Assembly (NCBI RefSeq): GCF_023008585.1
Contig: NZ_CP095390.1
Location: 992,001 to 1,056,000 of the forward strand
Origin: Natribaculum breve
GTDB taxonomy: Archaea; Halobacteriota; Halobacteria; Halobacteriales; Natrialbaceae
Direction: 5' to 3'
DNA: 64,000 bases
Both the position numbers and the translations under genes were made by a program. The notes beneath the pieces were generated by a model. The model was not told where the DNA came from, ran no database searches, and saw only the letters and a list, made by a program, of their open reading frames with translations. Positions within the stretch are counted from its first letter, which is position 1. The number at the start of each line of letters is the position of its first letter. Positions 1 through 8,223 of this stretch are shown here, in pieces.

Positions 1-68
1 GCGACGGTGAGGAACGCTCCGACGACGATGCGTGTGGTTCGATCGATCCCGCCCACGTTCTTTTCCAT
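1..68 (-). CDS. DUF2892 (YgaP-like) small membrane protein, N-terminal fragment
   Basis: Only the first 22 codons lie in the window. The gene reads leftward from an ATG at 68 and begins MEKNVGGIDRTTRIVVGAF, the typical opening of the short DUF2892 inner-membrane proteins common in haloarchaea: a charged MEKN-GG start, then the first hydrophobic helix. The rest is outside the window, so length and the second membrane helix cannot be checked. It is divergent from the formate-tetrahydrofolate ligase gene, and the 157 bases between them must hold both promoters. The function of the family is unknown. Confidence 0.6.
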   Translation of the reverse strand, partial: MEKNVGGIDRTTRIVVGAFLTV

Positions 69-225
69 ACTTACACTCGCTGTACAGCCGATCTTCGCCT
101 CGAACGGCCAAAAGGGTTCACACGAGTCGACGAAAGCGACTGTCCGCGTGGCCGATTCGGTCGTCGTTCCCGTCGAACGAGAACGGCAGCCAGAACGTTT
201 GTCCCCGGCCCTCGTACGATCGGGT

Positions 226-1950
226 ATGTCGCCACCAGATCCCCACCCGGAAGACGAAGACGAGAGCGTACCGGACGACCTCGAGATCGCACGTGCGGCA
301 GCGCCCAGCCCGATCTCCGACGTCGCAGCGAAACTCGGGTTCGAGCCGGACGACCTCGAGCGCTACGGCGATCACGTCGCGAAGCCGTCGGTCGACGCGC
401 TCCAGCGGACGCTCGAGCGCGAAGCGACGGGGAGCCTCGTCCTCGTCACGGCCATGACGCCGACGCCCCAGGGCGAGGGAAAGACCGTCACGACGGTCGG
501 CCTCGGCCAGGCGCTCGCCAGACGCGGCGAGTCGGCGGCGGTCGCGATTCGCGAGCCCTCTCTCGGCCCCGTCTTCGGCATCAAGGGTGGCGCTGCCGGC
601 GGCGGCTACTCGCAGGTCCTCCCGATGGAGGACGTCAACCTCCACTTCACCGGTGACATCCACGCGCTCACGTCGGCTCACAACCTCGTCGCCGCCGCGG
701 TCGACGCACACCTCCACCACGGAGCCGATCCGCCGATCGACTCGCGGTCGGTCACCTGGCCTCGAGCGCTCGACGTCGACGACCGCGCACTCCGGGAGAT
801 CGTCCTGGGTCTCGGCGGGCAGGCAAACGGCGTCCCGCGGGAAGGCGGCTTCCAGATCACCGCCGCCTCGGAGCTGATGGCGACGCTCGGCCTCGCCGAG
901 GACTACGCGGACCTGAAGGCGCGCCTCGAGCGCATCGTCGTCGCCTCAGGCCCCGACGGCGACCCCGTCACGGTCGCCGACCTCGAGGTCGCCGGTGCCG
1001 TCGCCGCCCTGCTTCGCGACGCGTTGCGTCCGAACCTCGTCCAGACGATCGAGGGCGTCCCCGCGTTCGTCCACGGCGGCCCGTTCGCCAACATCGCCCA
1101 CGGGACGAACACCGCGATCGCCGACCGCGTCGGACTCGCGGGTGCCGAGTACCTCGTCACCGAGGGCGGGTTCGGCTCGGAACTCGGTGCGGAGAAGTTC
1201 GTCGACGTCGTCACCCGCCAGACGGGGCTCGCACCCGAGGCCGCGGTGCTGGTCGTCACCGTCCGCGCGCTGAAACGCCAGGGGCTGTCGATGTGGCCGA
1301 GCGACGCCGAACGGCTGGCCGAACCCGACGTCGACGCCGCCCTGGACGGCCTCGAGAACGCGCTCGCCCACGTCGAGATCCTCGAGCGCCTCGGGATGCC
1401 GGTCGTCGTCGCGCTCAACCGCTTTCCCCAGGATACAGACGAGGAGGTCGACGCCGTCCTCGAGGCGTTCGCCGAGCGGGGGATTCCGGCCGCCGAATCG
1501 ACGGTTCACCGGGACGGCGGCGAGGGCGGCACGGAACTCGCCCGGCTGGTGACCGACGCCGTCGACGAACCGGGACGGGGACGGCCGCTGTACGACTCGT
1601 CGGCGACGGTCCGCGAGGCGATCGAGACCGTCGCGACCGAGGTCTACGGCGCTCGAGACGTCGAGTACGTCGACTCGGCACCCGACGATCTCGAGCGGAT
1701 CGAACGGCTCGGACTCGAGGAGCTGCCGGTCTGTCTCTCGAAGACGCCGTACTCGCTGTCGGACGACCCCGAACGAACGGGCGTTCCGACCGACTGGACG
1801 CTCACCGTCCGCGAGATTCGGCCGGCGGCCGGCGCGGGCTTTCTCGTCGCGCTCACCGGCGACGTATTGACGATGCCCGGCTTGCCGTCTGACCCCGCCG
1901 CGACGGACGTCGACCTCGAGGCGGACGGGACGATCACCGGGCTGTTCTGA
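226..1950 (+). CDS. fhs: Formate--tetrahydrofolate ligase
   Basis: This cytosolic enzyme (574 aa) makes 10-formyl-tetrahydrofolate from formate, ATP and tetrahydrofolate, feeding one-carbon metabolism. The family P-loop TPTPQGEGKT lies at about residues 78-87, followed by EPSLGP at 110-115 and the glycine-rich GGAAGGGYSQ stretch. Length fits the 555-560 aa family with a short acidic N-terminal addition. The reading frame stays open upstream to position 7, but that part is not acidic and matches no family, so the ATG at 226 is chosen. A repeat element starts directly after the stop codon and gives a TGA-TAA tandem stop. Assignment is very secure. Confidence 0.96.
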   Translation: MSPPDPHPEDEDESVPDDLEIARAAAPSPISDVAAKLGFEPDDLERYGDHVAKPSVDALQRTLEREATGSLVLVTAMTPTPQGEGKTVTTVGLGQALARRGESAAVAIREPSLGPVFGIKGGAAGGGYSQVLPMEDVNLHFTGDIHALTSAHNLVAAAVDAHLHHGADPPIDSRSVTWPRALDVDDRALREIVLGLGGQANGVPREGGFQITAASELMATLGLAEDYADLKARLERIVVASGPDGDPVTVADLEVAGAVAALLRDALRPNLVQTIEGVPAFVHGGPFANIAHGTNTAIADRVGLAGAEYLVTEGGFGSELGAEKFVDVVTRQTGLAPEAAVLVVTVRALKRQGLSMWPSDAERLAEPDVDAALDGLENALAHVEILERLGMPVVVALNRFPQDTDEEVDAVLEAFAERGIPAAESTVHRDGGEGGTELARLVTDAVDEPGRGRPLYDSSATVREAIETVATEVYGARDVEYVDSAPDDLERIERLGLEELPVCLSKTPYSLSDDPERTGVPTDWTLTVREIRPAAGAGFLVALTGDVLTMPGLPSDPAATDVDLEADGTITGLF

Positions 1951-2030
1951 TAACGATAGCTGTGAGTCTGTACCGCCGCAACCGCGACCCGTCGTGCGGT
2001 TGCGTCGGTAACCAGTCACAGCCATCATTA
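1951..2030. repeat. Palindromic stop-adjacent repeat, copy A
   Basis: 80-nt imperfect palindrome. The left end TAACGATAGCTGTGAGT pairs with the right end ACTCACAGCYATC-type sequence (CCAGTCACAGCCATCATTA), and inside it TACCGCCGCAACCGC pairs with GCGGTTGCGTCGGTA. It abuts the TGA of fhs. Read in reverse it aligns over its whole length with copies B and C near 13.6 kb, so it is inserted in the opposite orientation to copy B. It could form one long RNA hairpin and act as a terminator or 3' end signal. Confidence 0.8.
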
Positions 2031-2058
2031 TGAGTCGTCTCGAGCGCGCCTCGCGGAC

Positions 2059-2066
2059 GTTTTTAC
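2059..2066 (+). promoter_or_regulatory. TATA-like box of qor
   Basis: The A/T run GTTTTTAC is centred about 26 nt before the ATG at 2089, the spacing expected for a haloarchaeal leaderless transcript. No Shine-Dalgarno-like sequence is visible before the start. Confidence 0.5.
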
Positions 2067-2088
2067 GACGGCCGGTCTTCGTACCCGT

Positions 2089-3042
2089 ATGCGCGCCGTT
2101 CGATACCACGACCACGGCGGACCCGAGGTACTGACCGTCGACGAGATCGACCGACCCGAACCGGCTGCCGACGAACTCCTCGTCCGCGTCGAAGCCGCGG
2201 CGGTCAACCCCGTCGACACCTACTTCCGCGAGGGGTCGTACCCGCCCGGCGACCTGCCCTGGATCACCGGCTCCGACGTCGCGGGCGTCGTCGAGGAGGC
2301 GGGTGCGGACGCCGACTTCGAGGCCGGCGACCGCGTGTTCGCGACCGGGCTGGGCAACGACGATCCGGGGACCTGCGCCGAGTACGTCGCCGTCCCCGCC
2401 GACCTCGCCGCCACGCTACCCGAGTCGGTCGACTTCGAGACGGGTGCCGCCGGCGCGCTTGTCGGCGTCACCGCCTGGCAGTCGCTCGTCGCCGCCTGCG
2501 GCCCCGAGCCCGGCGAGCGGGCGCTCGTCCACGGCGGCAACGGCGGCGTCGGACACGTCGCCGTCCAGCTCGCCGCCGCGACGGGCGCGGACGTGACGAC
2601 GACCGCCGCCCCCGAGTACCACGACCGTCTCGCCGACCTCGGTGCCGAGACCGTGATCGACTACGCGGCCGACGACCTCGAGGAACGGATCGCGGCCGCG
2701 GGCGCACCCGACGCGATCCTCGACCACCGGCTCGACGACTACCTCGGGCTGGACTGTCGCGTCGCGGCCTTCGACGCGGACGTCGCCGCGATCGGTAACA
2801 CGGACCTCGAGGCGACGTTCCCGAACGTCCCCGCCGCGCGAGGGAAGGCGCTCACCGTCCACCACGTCAGTATGTTCAACACGCCAGACGTCGCGGCCGT
2901 CCTCGAGCGTCTCGCCAGGCTGTACGAACGCGGCGACGTCGAGCCGGTCGTCGACCGAACGTACGACCTGGCGGACGTCGCCGACGCACAGCGGGACGTC
3001 CTCGCGGAGAGCTTCCTCGGAAAACTCGTCGTCGTCCCCTGA
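2089..3042 (+). CDS. qor: NAD(P)H:quinone oxidoreductase, zinc-independent MDR family
   Basis: A 317-aa medium-chain dehydrogenase/reductase. The N-terminal GroES-like half begins MRAVRYHDHGGPEVL, the usual opening of QOR proteins. The Rossmann half carries the NAD(P)H-binding GGNGGVGHVAVQLA at about residues 149-162. Structural-zinc cysteines are absent, as in quinone oxidoreductases and unlike alcohol dehydrogenases. The expected role is NAD(P)H-dependent reduction of quinones or enones in the cytosol; the true substrate cannot be read from sequence. It is a single gene with its own TATA-like box and a strong palindrome after its stop. Confidence 0.88.
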   Translation: MRAVRYHDHGGPEVLTVDEIDRPEPAADELLVRVEAAAVNPVDTYFREGSYPPGDLPWITGSDVAGVVEEAGADADFEAGDRVFATGLGNDDPGTCAEYVAVPADLAATLPESVDFETGAAGALVGVTAWQSLVAACGPEPGERALVHGGNGGVGHVAVQLAAATGADVTTTAAPEYHDRLADLGAETVIDYAADDLEERIAAAGAPDAILDHRLDDYLGLDCRVAAFDADVAAIGNTDLEATFPNVPAARGKALTVHHVSMFNTPDVAAVLERLARLYERGDVEPVVDRTYDLADVADAQRDVLAESFLGKLVVVP

Positions 3043-3049
3043 TACTACT

Positions 3050-3143
3050 GGACAAAACGATTCTCACATCGATCGCACTCGAACGGCCGTCGCCAGCGGC
3101 GACGGCACGTGAGACGCGATCGAGTGTTCAGTGACTTTTGTCC
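3050..3143. repeat. Imperfect 94-nt palindrome after qor, possible terminator
   Basis: The outer arms GGACAAAA and TTTTGTCC match perfectly. The inner core is a 9-bp stem, GCCGTCGCC / GGCGACGGC, with a 3-nt loop, and a middle block (TCGATCGC and its complement GCGATCGA) also pairs. It begins 7 nt after the qor stop. The sequence differs from the other palindromic family in this window. A transcription-terminating or mRNA-end hairpin is the simplest reading. Confidence 0.55.
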
Positions 3144-3242
3144 GGCAGTATGAGCACTCGAGGACGTCGCCCTCGTCTCACTGCTCCGACTCGAGTCGGG
3201 GTCCGGGGAAACCCATTTGACGAGACGCGGTGTACGGCCGGT

Positions 3243-3392
3243 ATGACCAGACCTGGCGAACGAGAACGACGGCCGTTCTACGCGTGTGACAGCTGTGGGG
3301 TCATCTACGCACGCCACGGCCAACCGGAGGCGTGTGCCGTCTGTGGAAGCGAAACGTTCGTCGAAGTGATGCCCAAAGAAGTCACGTACTGA
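3243..3392 (+). CDS. Small zinc-ribbon protein (rubredoxin-like knuckles)
   Basis: A 49-aa protein with two CxxC knuckles, CDSC at about residues 15-18 and CAVC at about 30-33, followed by a short conserved-looking tail ending EVTY. Such two-knuckle mini zinc fingers are abundant in haloarchaea and mostly uncharacterised; nucleic-acid or protein binding is usual but not shown here. The ATG at 3243 is chosen because the upstream continuation of the frame is Arg/Thr-rich and looks non-coding. No operon partner: thioredoxin starts 198 nt later. Confidence 0.7.
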   Translation: MTRPGERERRPFYACDSCGVIYARHGQPEACAVCGSETFVEVMPKEVTY

Positions 3393-3590
3393 CCCGTCTC
3401 GTTTTCGCGCTTCCTGCCGTCCCAGTCTCCGCCGTCGCTCGTCCCCGATACTACCGGGAGGTCGTCACTTTCGGTGCAACACGACCGTCGTGCAAGGAGA
3501 CCGGGTTCGAGAACGGTCGACGGGACGAATCGTTCCGTGGTACCGTCTGTCAGCGAAACACAGAGATAGCTCCGACACCTACCTCGACGC

Positions 3591-3950
3591 GTGACTGACG
3601 ATACGAACGCCACGACGGACACGCCCGACCGACCGGTGTCGCTCGCCGACGAGGACGACCTCGACGACCTGGTCTCGAGTCACCCGCTCGTGCTGGTGGA
3701 GTTCTACACCGAAGGCTGTGGTATCTGCCAGAGCATGGAACCGGTACTCAGCGGCGTCGCGCGGTCGACGGACGCCGTCGTCGGGACGGTCAACCCGCGC
3801 GACGATCCGCCGCTCGTCGACCGTTTCGACGTTCGCAGCGTCCCCCTGCTGGTCCTGTTCGCCGACGGCGACCCGGTCGCACGTCGGGCGGACGGATTCG
3901 TCGGTGCAGAGGAACTCCGCGAGTGGGTCGACGCAGAACGCGATCGCTGA
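3591..3950 (+). CDS. Thioredoxin-family protein
   Basis: A 119-aa single-domain thioredoxin fold. The redox motif is CGIC at residues 43-46 within FYTEGCGICQSM, and the cis-proline context SVPLLVLF lies downstream. The expected role is cytosolic thiol-disulfide exchange; CGIC differs from the classical CGPC, so the redox partner may differ too. The start is GTG at 3591, the only start that keeps a full N-terminal strand. It converges on the small membrane protein gene, with 59 nt between the two stop codons. Confidence 0.85.
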   Translation: MTDDTNATTDTPDRPVSLADEDDLDDLVSSHPLVLVEFYTEGCGICQSMEPVLSGVARSTDAVVGTVNPRDDPPLVDRFDVRSVPLLVLFADGDPVARRADGFVGAEELREWVDAERDR

Positions 3951-4009
3951 CGACGTCACCGAGATCGAAAATAGTCGTCCGACGGATCGGACCTGTCAGG
4001 CTGCGCCGG

Positions 4010-4324
4010 TCAGGCTGCGGTCTCCGCGCCCGCCTCGAGTTCCGACTCCGCCGTCTGTTCGGCCTGGGCTCTGTCTTCCAGCAGGACGCCAGCGATTCCG
4101 GCCGCGACCAGTCCGACGCCAGCGGCGCGAACCAGCCGGACGTACCACGGCCTGGGCTCGAGGTCGGCGACGTTCTCGAAGCCACAGCCCCAGATTCGGA
4201 CGTTGAGAGCGAGGCTTCGCCGGGGGCTCGCGGCGGCGGCGAGACCCTGCACGATCATCCAGCCGTACCAGAGCTTTCGGAGTCCAGACGTGATCATGCG
4301 TGGTTGTTCCGCCTCGAGTGACAT
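4010..4324 (-). CDS. Haloarchaeal small membrane protein, function unknown
   Basis: About 104 aa. A basic-aromatic N-terminal part (KLWYGWMIVQGLAAAASP) is followed by a clear hydrophobic helix (AAGVGLVAAGIAGVLLE) and an acidic Ala/Glu tail. One or two membrane segments are likely. I recognise no enzyme motif. The ATG at 4324 is chosen because the upstream frame is Arg-rich and atypical; a start at the second ATG (4297) is also possible. It is divergent from the 4412 gene, and an A/T-rich patch lies near 4378-4386 between them. Confidence 0.6.
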   Translation of the reverse strand: MSLEAEQPRMITSGLRKLWYGWMIVQGLAAAASPRRSLALNVRIWGCGFENVADLEPRPWYVRLVRAAGVGLVAAGIAGVLLEDRAQAEQTAESELEAGAETAA

Positions 4325-4411
4325 GAATCGTCTGGTCTCGATCTCGACGGGTCGAGACCTCCGTCTGGCGTCCTGGAACATATTTACTTCCCCCCGACCA
4401 ACCCGCGAGTG

Positions 4412-4969
4412 ATGCATCCCACGACCGCGGGTACGTTCCGCGTGTACCCGGGACGACGCGACGACGAGTGGCTGTTCCTCGAGGTCGAGTCGGCGGACCC
4501 GTCGTACGTTCCGGCGGACGCCGCGCCGGACGTCACCCCCGGCAACCGCGTGGCGGCGACCCTCGAGTGGGACGACGAGACGCCCACGGTCGCCGACTGC
4601 GAGGTACTCGAGGAGACGCGATTTCGGTTCGTCCGCACCGACGAGCCGATCTTCCAGGCCGCCCAGGCCTGCTTCGAGGAGGCGCGATCGGCGGGCGAGG
4701 CGATGAACTCACGGGTCACCTACAGCACGGACAACGAACCGAACGGCGTCGTCTACACCTTCGCCGACCAGCCAGGCCAGCGCGACCTCTTCGCGGAGTT
4801 TCGCGACGGCGTCAAACCCCTCGAGCCGCTGGTCGCCCGGGCCGCCGAGTCCACCGCGCCGCCGTTCTCGGTGTGGGTGCTCGACCCGCAGGAGCCGTTC
4901 GTGCTCGTCTACATCGTCCTCGATCCCGACGGGTTGCTCGAGGAGACGATGCGCGACACCTACCGTTAG
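4412..4969 (+). CDS. Conserved haloarchaeal protein, DUF6663-like
   Basis: A 185-aa acidic soluble protein with no signal peptide or membrane segment. The opening MHPTTAGTFRVYPG and the overall layout (small beta domain, then a helical-beta C-terminal part) look like the haloarchaeal DUF6663 family; this is from memory and not certain. No catalytic motif is evident. An A/T-rich TATTTAC box lies about 28 nt before the ATG, supporting this start over the adjacent upstream GTG at 4409. Its stop codon overlaps, tail to tail by 4 nt, with that of the convergent sensor gene. Confidence 0.65.
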   Translation: MHPTTAGTFRVYPGRRDDEWLFLEVESADPSYVPADAAPDVTPGNRVAATLEWDDETPTVADCEVLEETRFRFVRTDEPIFQAAQACFEEARSAGEAMNSRVTYSTDNEPNGVVYTFADQPGQRDLFAEFRDGVKPLEPLVARAAESTAPPFSVWVLDPQEPFVLVYIVLDPDGLLEETMRDTYR

Positions 4970-6861
4970 TCGGCGCTGGCGGCGACGCCGCGTCGACGGT
5001 CGACGTCGGTCGCCTCGTCGGCGTCGAAGAGCTCCTCGAAGACCTTCCGCTGGCCGGCGCGGAGGTGCTGGAGGAACGTCGACTGGCTGACGTCCATCTG
5101 TTCGGCGAGGTCCTCGCCGCTCGACTCCCGTGGCCACGCGAAGAAGCCGCCGAAGTGGGCACGCTGGATGGCTTCGCGCTGTCGATCGGTGAATCGCTCC
5201 TCGAGTGTCGCCCGGAACTCCCCGCGAGTCTCCGCCGTCCGTTCGCGCTCGCGCTGTCCGACGAGGCTGGCACCCGGGTGTGACCCGGAGACGGCTTCGA
5301 CGACGCCGCGAACGTCGGCCGTTTCGGAGAGTTCGGCCGTGACCTGACCCTCGCCGCCGTCGGCGGAGAGCGACCGGACGACGGCCCCGTGTTCCGCGAG
5401 CGTGGCGACGATCGGCGATCCGGTGACGACGAACCGGAACAGGCACTCGTCGTCTCGATCGCAGACGGCCTGTGCGTCGTCGACGCCGTCGCTCTCGGCC
5501 GCGTACTCGAGGACGTCGTCTGCGGCGGTCTCGCAGACGGTGACGTACGCGACGATGTCGCCGTCGCCGCTCGCGGAGAGGCGCTCGAGGGCGAGTTCGC
5601 ACTCGAGGTCGTCGGCGAGCGCCACCAGCGGGTCGTCTCCGGCGGTGAGCCGGAACGTGAGCGCGGTCACGCGATCGGTCACGAGCGACCGCTTGCTCTC
5701 GGCGGCGTTGATCGCGTACGCGACGGTCTCGCCCAGTTCGTCGAGGACGTCGACGTCGACCGCGTCGGCAGCGCCGGGATCGCTCGCGTGGACGACGAGC
5801 GCCCCGTAGCGTGCACCGCGGTACGACAGCGGAACGGCGACCGTGGCGGCCGCGTCGACCGCCGCGTACCGGTCGCCGCCCTCGTCCGTCGCTGCCACGA
5901 CCCGGGTCGCGTCGGTCTCGAGCGCCCGGTTGACGGCCGTCTCGCGATCGGCGTCGTTGATCGCCGCGATCACCGCCTCGAGGGTGTCGTCGTCGACGCC
6001 GGTACTCGTCTGTGCCCGGACGGCGTCGTTGACCACGTTCCGGGTCGCGATCCACGCCGACTCGTAGGGGTCGGCCGCGGCGAACTGCTCGCAGGCCGCC
6101 GCCTCGACCTCCGCTTTCGAGTCGGCCTGCACCAGTTCGCGGTTGACGTCCCTGATGACCTCGTTGGTCGTGTTCAGCAACTCGAGGCGCGTCTTCTGCT
6201 CGCGGATGCGCAGTTCGCGCTCCTTGCGGTCGGTGACGTCGGTGTCGACGGCGACGAACTGCTCGACGTCGCCGTCCGCGTCGGTGATCGGGGCGATGGT
6301 CATGTCGACCCAGCAGCGGTCGCCGTTCTTTCGACGGTTGACGATCTCGCCGTCCCACACCTCGCCGGCGGTGATCGTCGACCAGAGGTCCTCGTAGAAC
6401 GCCTCCTCGTGCTCGCCGGACTTCCACAGGCGGGGATTGGTCCCGACGACCTCGTCCGGTTCGTATCCCGTCACGTCCGCGACGGCGGGGTTCGCGTACT
6501 CGATGGTCCCCTCGGGATCGGTCAGGAAGATGGCGTGGCCGGCGTGTTCGACGGCCTTCCGGAAACTCCGCAGGCGGTCGTTGGTCTCCTCGAGTTCCGC
6601 CGTGATGCGGCGCTCTTCAGCGACGTACCGCGAGAGGTAGTGGACCGTCGCGACCGCGAGGACGCTGACGACCAGCCCCGGCAGTTCCTCGAGTCCCGTC
6701 CCGCCGGCCGTCTGTGCCGTCCAGAGCTGACGCGACGTCATGAGTCCCACCATCACGGTCAGGAAGGCGAACCGTCGGTCGCCGCTGCGGTACAGCAACG
6801 CGATCGAGTACCCCGTCCCCGCGAGTCGCAACGCGATCGATAGCGCGAGCAGCGGGTTCAC
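4966..6861 (-). CDS. PAS/GAF sensor-regulator with C-terminal Bat-type HTH_10
   Basis: About 631 aa. Three N-terminal membrane helices (starting NPLLALSIALRLAG) are followed by a PAS domain at about 100-210 (AGHAIFLTDPEGTIEY), a Bat/GAF-like sensory region at about 240-400, a Bat linker domain, and an HTH_10 DNA-binding domain at about 557-612 (LAEQMDVSQSTFLQHLR). This is a one-component membrane-attached transcription regulator, as in bacterio-opsin activator (Bat) relatives. It is divergent from the molybdoenzyme operon and is a natural candidate regulator of it. Start: no ATG fits. The frame stays open to a GTG at 6933, but a TATA-like patch around 6936 favours one of the GTG codons at 6861-6870. 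Confidence 0.82.
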   Translation of the reverse strand: MNPLLALSIALRLAGTGYSIALLYRSGDRRFAFLTVMVGLMTSRQLWTAQTAGGTGLEELPGLVVSVLAVATVHYLSRYVAEERRITAELEETNDRLRSFRKAVEHAGHAIFLTDPEGTIEYANPAVADVTGYEPDEVVGTNPRLWKSGEHEEAFYEDLWSTITAGEVWDGEIVNRRKNGDRCWVDMTIAPITDADGDVEQFVAVDTDVTDRKERELRIREQKTRLELLNTTNEVIRDVNRELVQADSKAEVEAAACEQFAAADPYESAWIATRNVVNDAVRAQTSTGVDDDTLEAVIAAINDADRETAVNRALETDATRVVAATDEGGDRYAAVDAAATVAVPLSYRGARYGALVVHASDPGAADAVDVDVLDELGETVAYAINAAESKRSLVTDRVTALTFRLTAGDDPLVALADDLECELALERLSASGDGDIVAYVTVCETAADDVLEYAAESDGVDDAQAVCDRDDECLFRFVVTGSPIVATLAEHGAVVRSLSADGGEGQVTAELSETADVRGVVEAVSGSHPGASLVGQRERERTAETRGEFRATLEERFTDRQREAIQRAHFGGFFAWPRESSGEDLAEQMDVSQSTFLQHLRAGQRKVFEELFDADEATDVDRRRGVAASAD

Positions 6862-7040
6862 TGCCACCACCCCCGACGGTCCGTCCGTCGCGACCAGAAG
6901 ACGACCATACGCGACCGGACGGCTCGTCGACACAAATAGCCCGTCACGCAGTCCCGGTTTCCGGGAGAAAGGCGGCTCGAACTATCTCGGCGTCGATTTC
7001 GACCGTTTCGGTGAGTGCGACCTCGAGGTCGACGCACCGT

Positions 7041-7109
7041 CCCAAACAGTATCGGTATCCGACCGTCGTGGGTACGCTGCGCCCGCGAGCGTGCCCAACA
7101 GTATCGGTA
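7041..7109 (+). promoter_or_regulatory. Paired direct repeats upstream of the molybdoenzyme operon
   Basis: CCCAAACAGTATCGGTA (7041-7057) recurs as CCCAACAGTATCGGTA (7094-7109), about 53 nt apart or roughly five helical turns on the same face. GTACGCT follows each copy, directly in the second and 14 nt on in the first. They lie in the 335-base non-coding stretch between the divergent sensor and the operon, about 90-150 nt before the first start codon. This is a plausible activator-binding site; no other gene or RNA is evident in the stretch. Confidence 0.5.
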
Positions 7110-7196
7110 GTACGCTCAGCCTCCTGGGGACCCTCTCTGTACCTGTATGATTTCGAAACAGTGGGTACGGGTTCGGCCGACGGCCGGTGAGTCGCG

Positions 7197-8219
7197 ATGA
7201 GCGGCACCGACGAGCCGCTGCCGAGCGTCCCGGACGACCCCCGCCGGGAGGCGCTCGACGCCATGGTGGACCGGGAGGCGCTGGACCCGCGCGACGAACT
7301 CGAGAAGACGACGTATCGGACCGACCTCGGGATCGCGATGGCCGAGGACGCGCGCCGCGTCGGTCGCGGCGAACTGTCGAGCGAGGCGTACTGGCAGAAG
7401 TACGACCGCGCGGCCGCCGCGGAGTTCGGCGACGACTACCGCGAGACGCCGAACCCCGCCGTCGACCGCGCCGAGCAGACGATCGACGACGAGATCGCCG
7501 AGTCGCTGTCGTGTTCGGTCGGCTCGATGGACGGCGTCGCCGAGTCGCTCGAGGGGGTCGCGGCCGAGGAAAGCGAGGGCGAAGGCGACGAGAAGTGGGG
7601 TATGGTGATCGACCTCCAGAAGTGCGTCGGCTGTGACTCGTGTACGGTCGCGTGCAAGGCCGAGAACCGGACGCCGCCCGGCGTGACGTACAACGTCGTC
7701 ATGGAGGAAGAACACGGGGAGTACCCGGACGTCACGCGGACGAACGTCCCCCGACCCTGTATGCAGTGTGACAACCCGCCGTGCGTGCAGGTGTGTCCGG
7801 TGTCGGCGACGTACAAGATGGAAAACGGCGTCGTGAACGTCGACTACGACCGCTGTATCGGCTGTCGGTACTGCATGATCGCGTGTCCGTACGGCGCGCG
7901 CTACTTCGACTTCGGCGAGAACTACGACGACGAGGTCGACGGTGCGGGCGAGATTCAGAGCCCGGAGTACGGCGTCGACCGCGGACCGCGCACCGACGGC
8001 GAGTCGCCGGTCGGCAACGTGCGCAAGTGTAGCTTCTGTACGCACCGGCTGAACCGCGGCGAAGAGCCGGCCTGCGTCGAGACGTGCATCGGCGACGCTC
8101 GCAACGCGGGCGACTTGAACGACCCCGACAGCGAGGTGTCGAAGCTGGCCGACTCCTCGCGGGCCTTCCAGCTGAAGGAGGCCGAAGGGACCGATCCGAA
8201 CGTCTACTACCTGAAATAG
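7197..8219 (+). CDS. Four-cluster ferredoxin subunit of a DMSO-reductase-family respiratory enzyme (PsrB/TtrB/DmsB type)
   Basis: A 340-aa electron-transfer subunit. A long hydrophilic N-terminal region (1-130) precedes four cysteine clusters: CVGCDSCTVAC from about residue 143, CMQCDNPPCVQVC, CIGCRYCMIAC, and CSFC with a distant CVETC. Together they bind four [4Fe-4S] clusters. It wires the membrane quinol-oxidising NrfD-type subunit to the molybdenum subunit. It is the first gene of the operon, 4 nt before the next start. It has no Tat motif of its own and is probably exported bound to the catalytic partner, as is known for this family. The long N-terminal extension is unusual for bacterial homologues. 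Confidence 0.9.
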   Translation: MSGTDEPLPSVPDDPRREALDAMVDREALDPRDELEKTTYRTDLGIAMAEDARRVGRGELSSEAYWQKYDRAAAAEFGDDYRETPNPAVDRAEQTIDDEIAESLSCSVGSMDGVAESLEGVAAEESEGEGDEKWGMVIDLQKCVGCDSCTVACKAENRTPPGVTYNVVMEEEHGEYPDVTRTNVPRPCMQCDNPPCVQVCPVSATYKMENGVVNVDYDRCIGCRYCMIACPYGARYFDFGENYDDEVDGAGEIQSPEYGVDRGPRTDGESPVGNVRKCSFCTHRLNRGEEPACVETCIGDARNAGDLNDPDSEVSKLADSSRAFQLKEAEGTDPNVYYLK

Positions 8220-8223
8220 ACCC

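Noticed and set aside
946..2115. Long minus-strand frame opposite fhs, and similar ones at 12995-15139 and 4709-6427
   Set aside because: Same cause: antisense shadows of well-supported genes. The predicted products are low-complexity and basic, unlike a halophile proteome.
3050..3323. Minus-strand zinc-finger-like reading CDRCENRF and, in another frame, CSYCRTK
   Set aside because: The CxxC pairs fall within the imperfect palindrome, no frame has a convincing start codon with an acidic coding bias, and the two readings use different frames.
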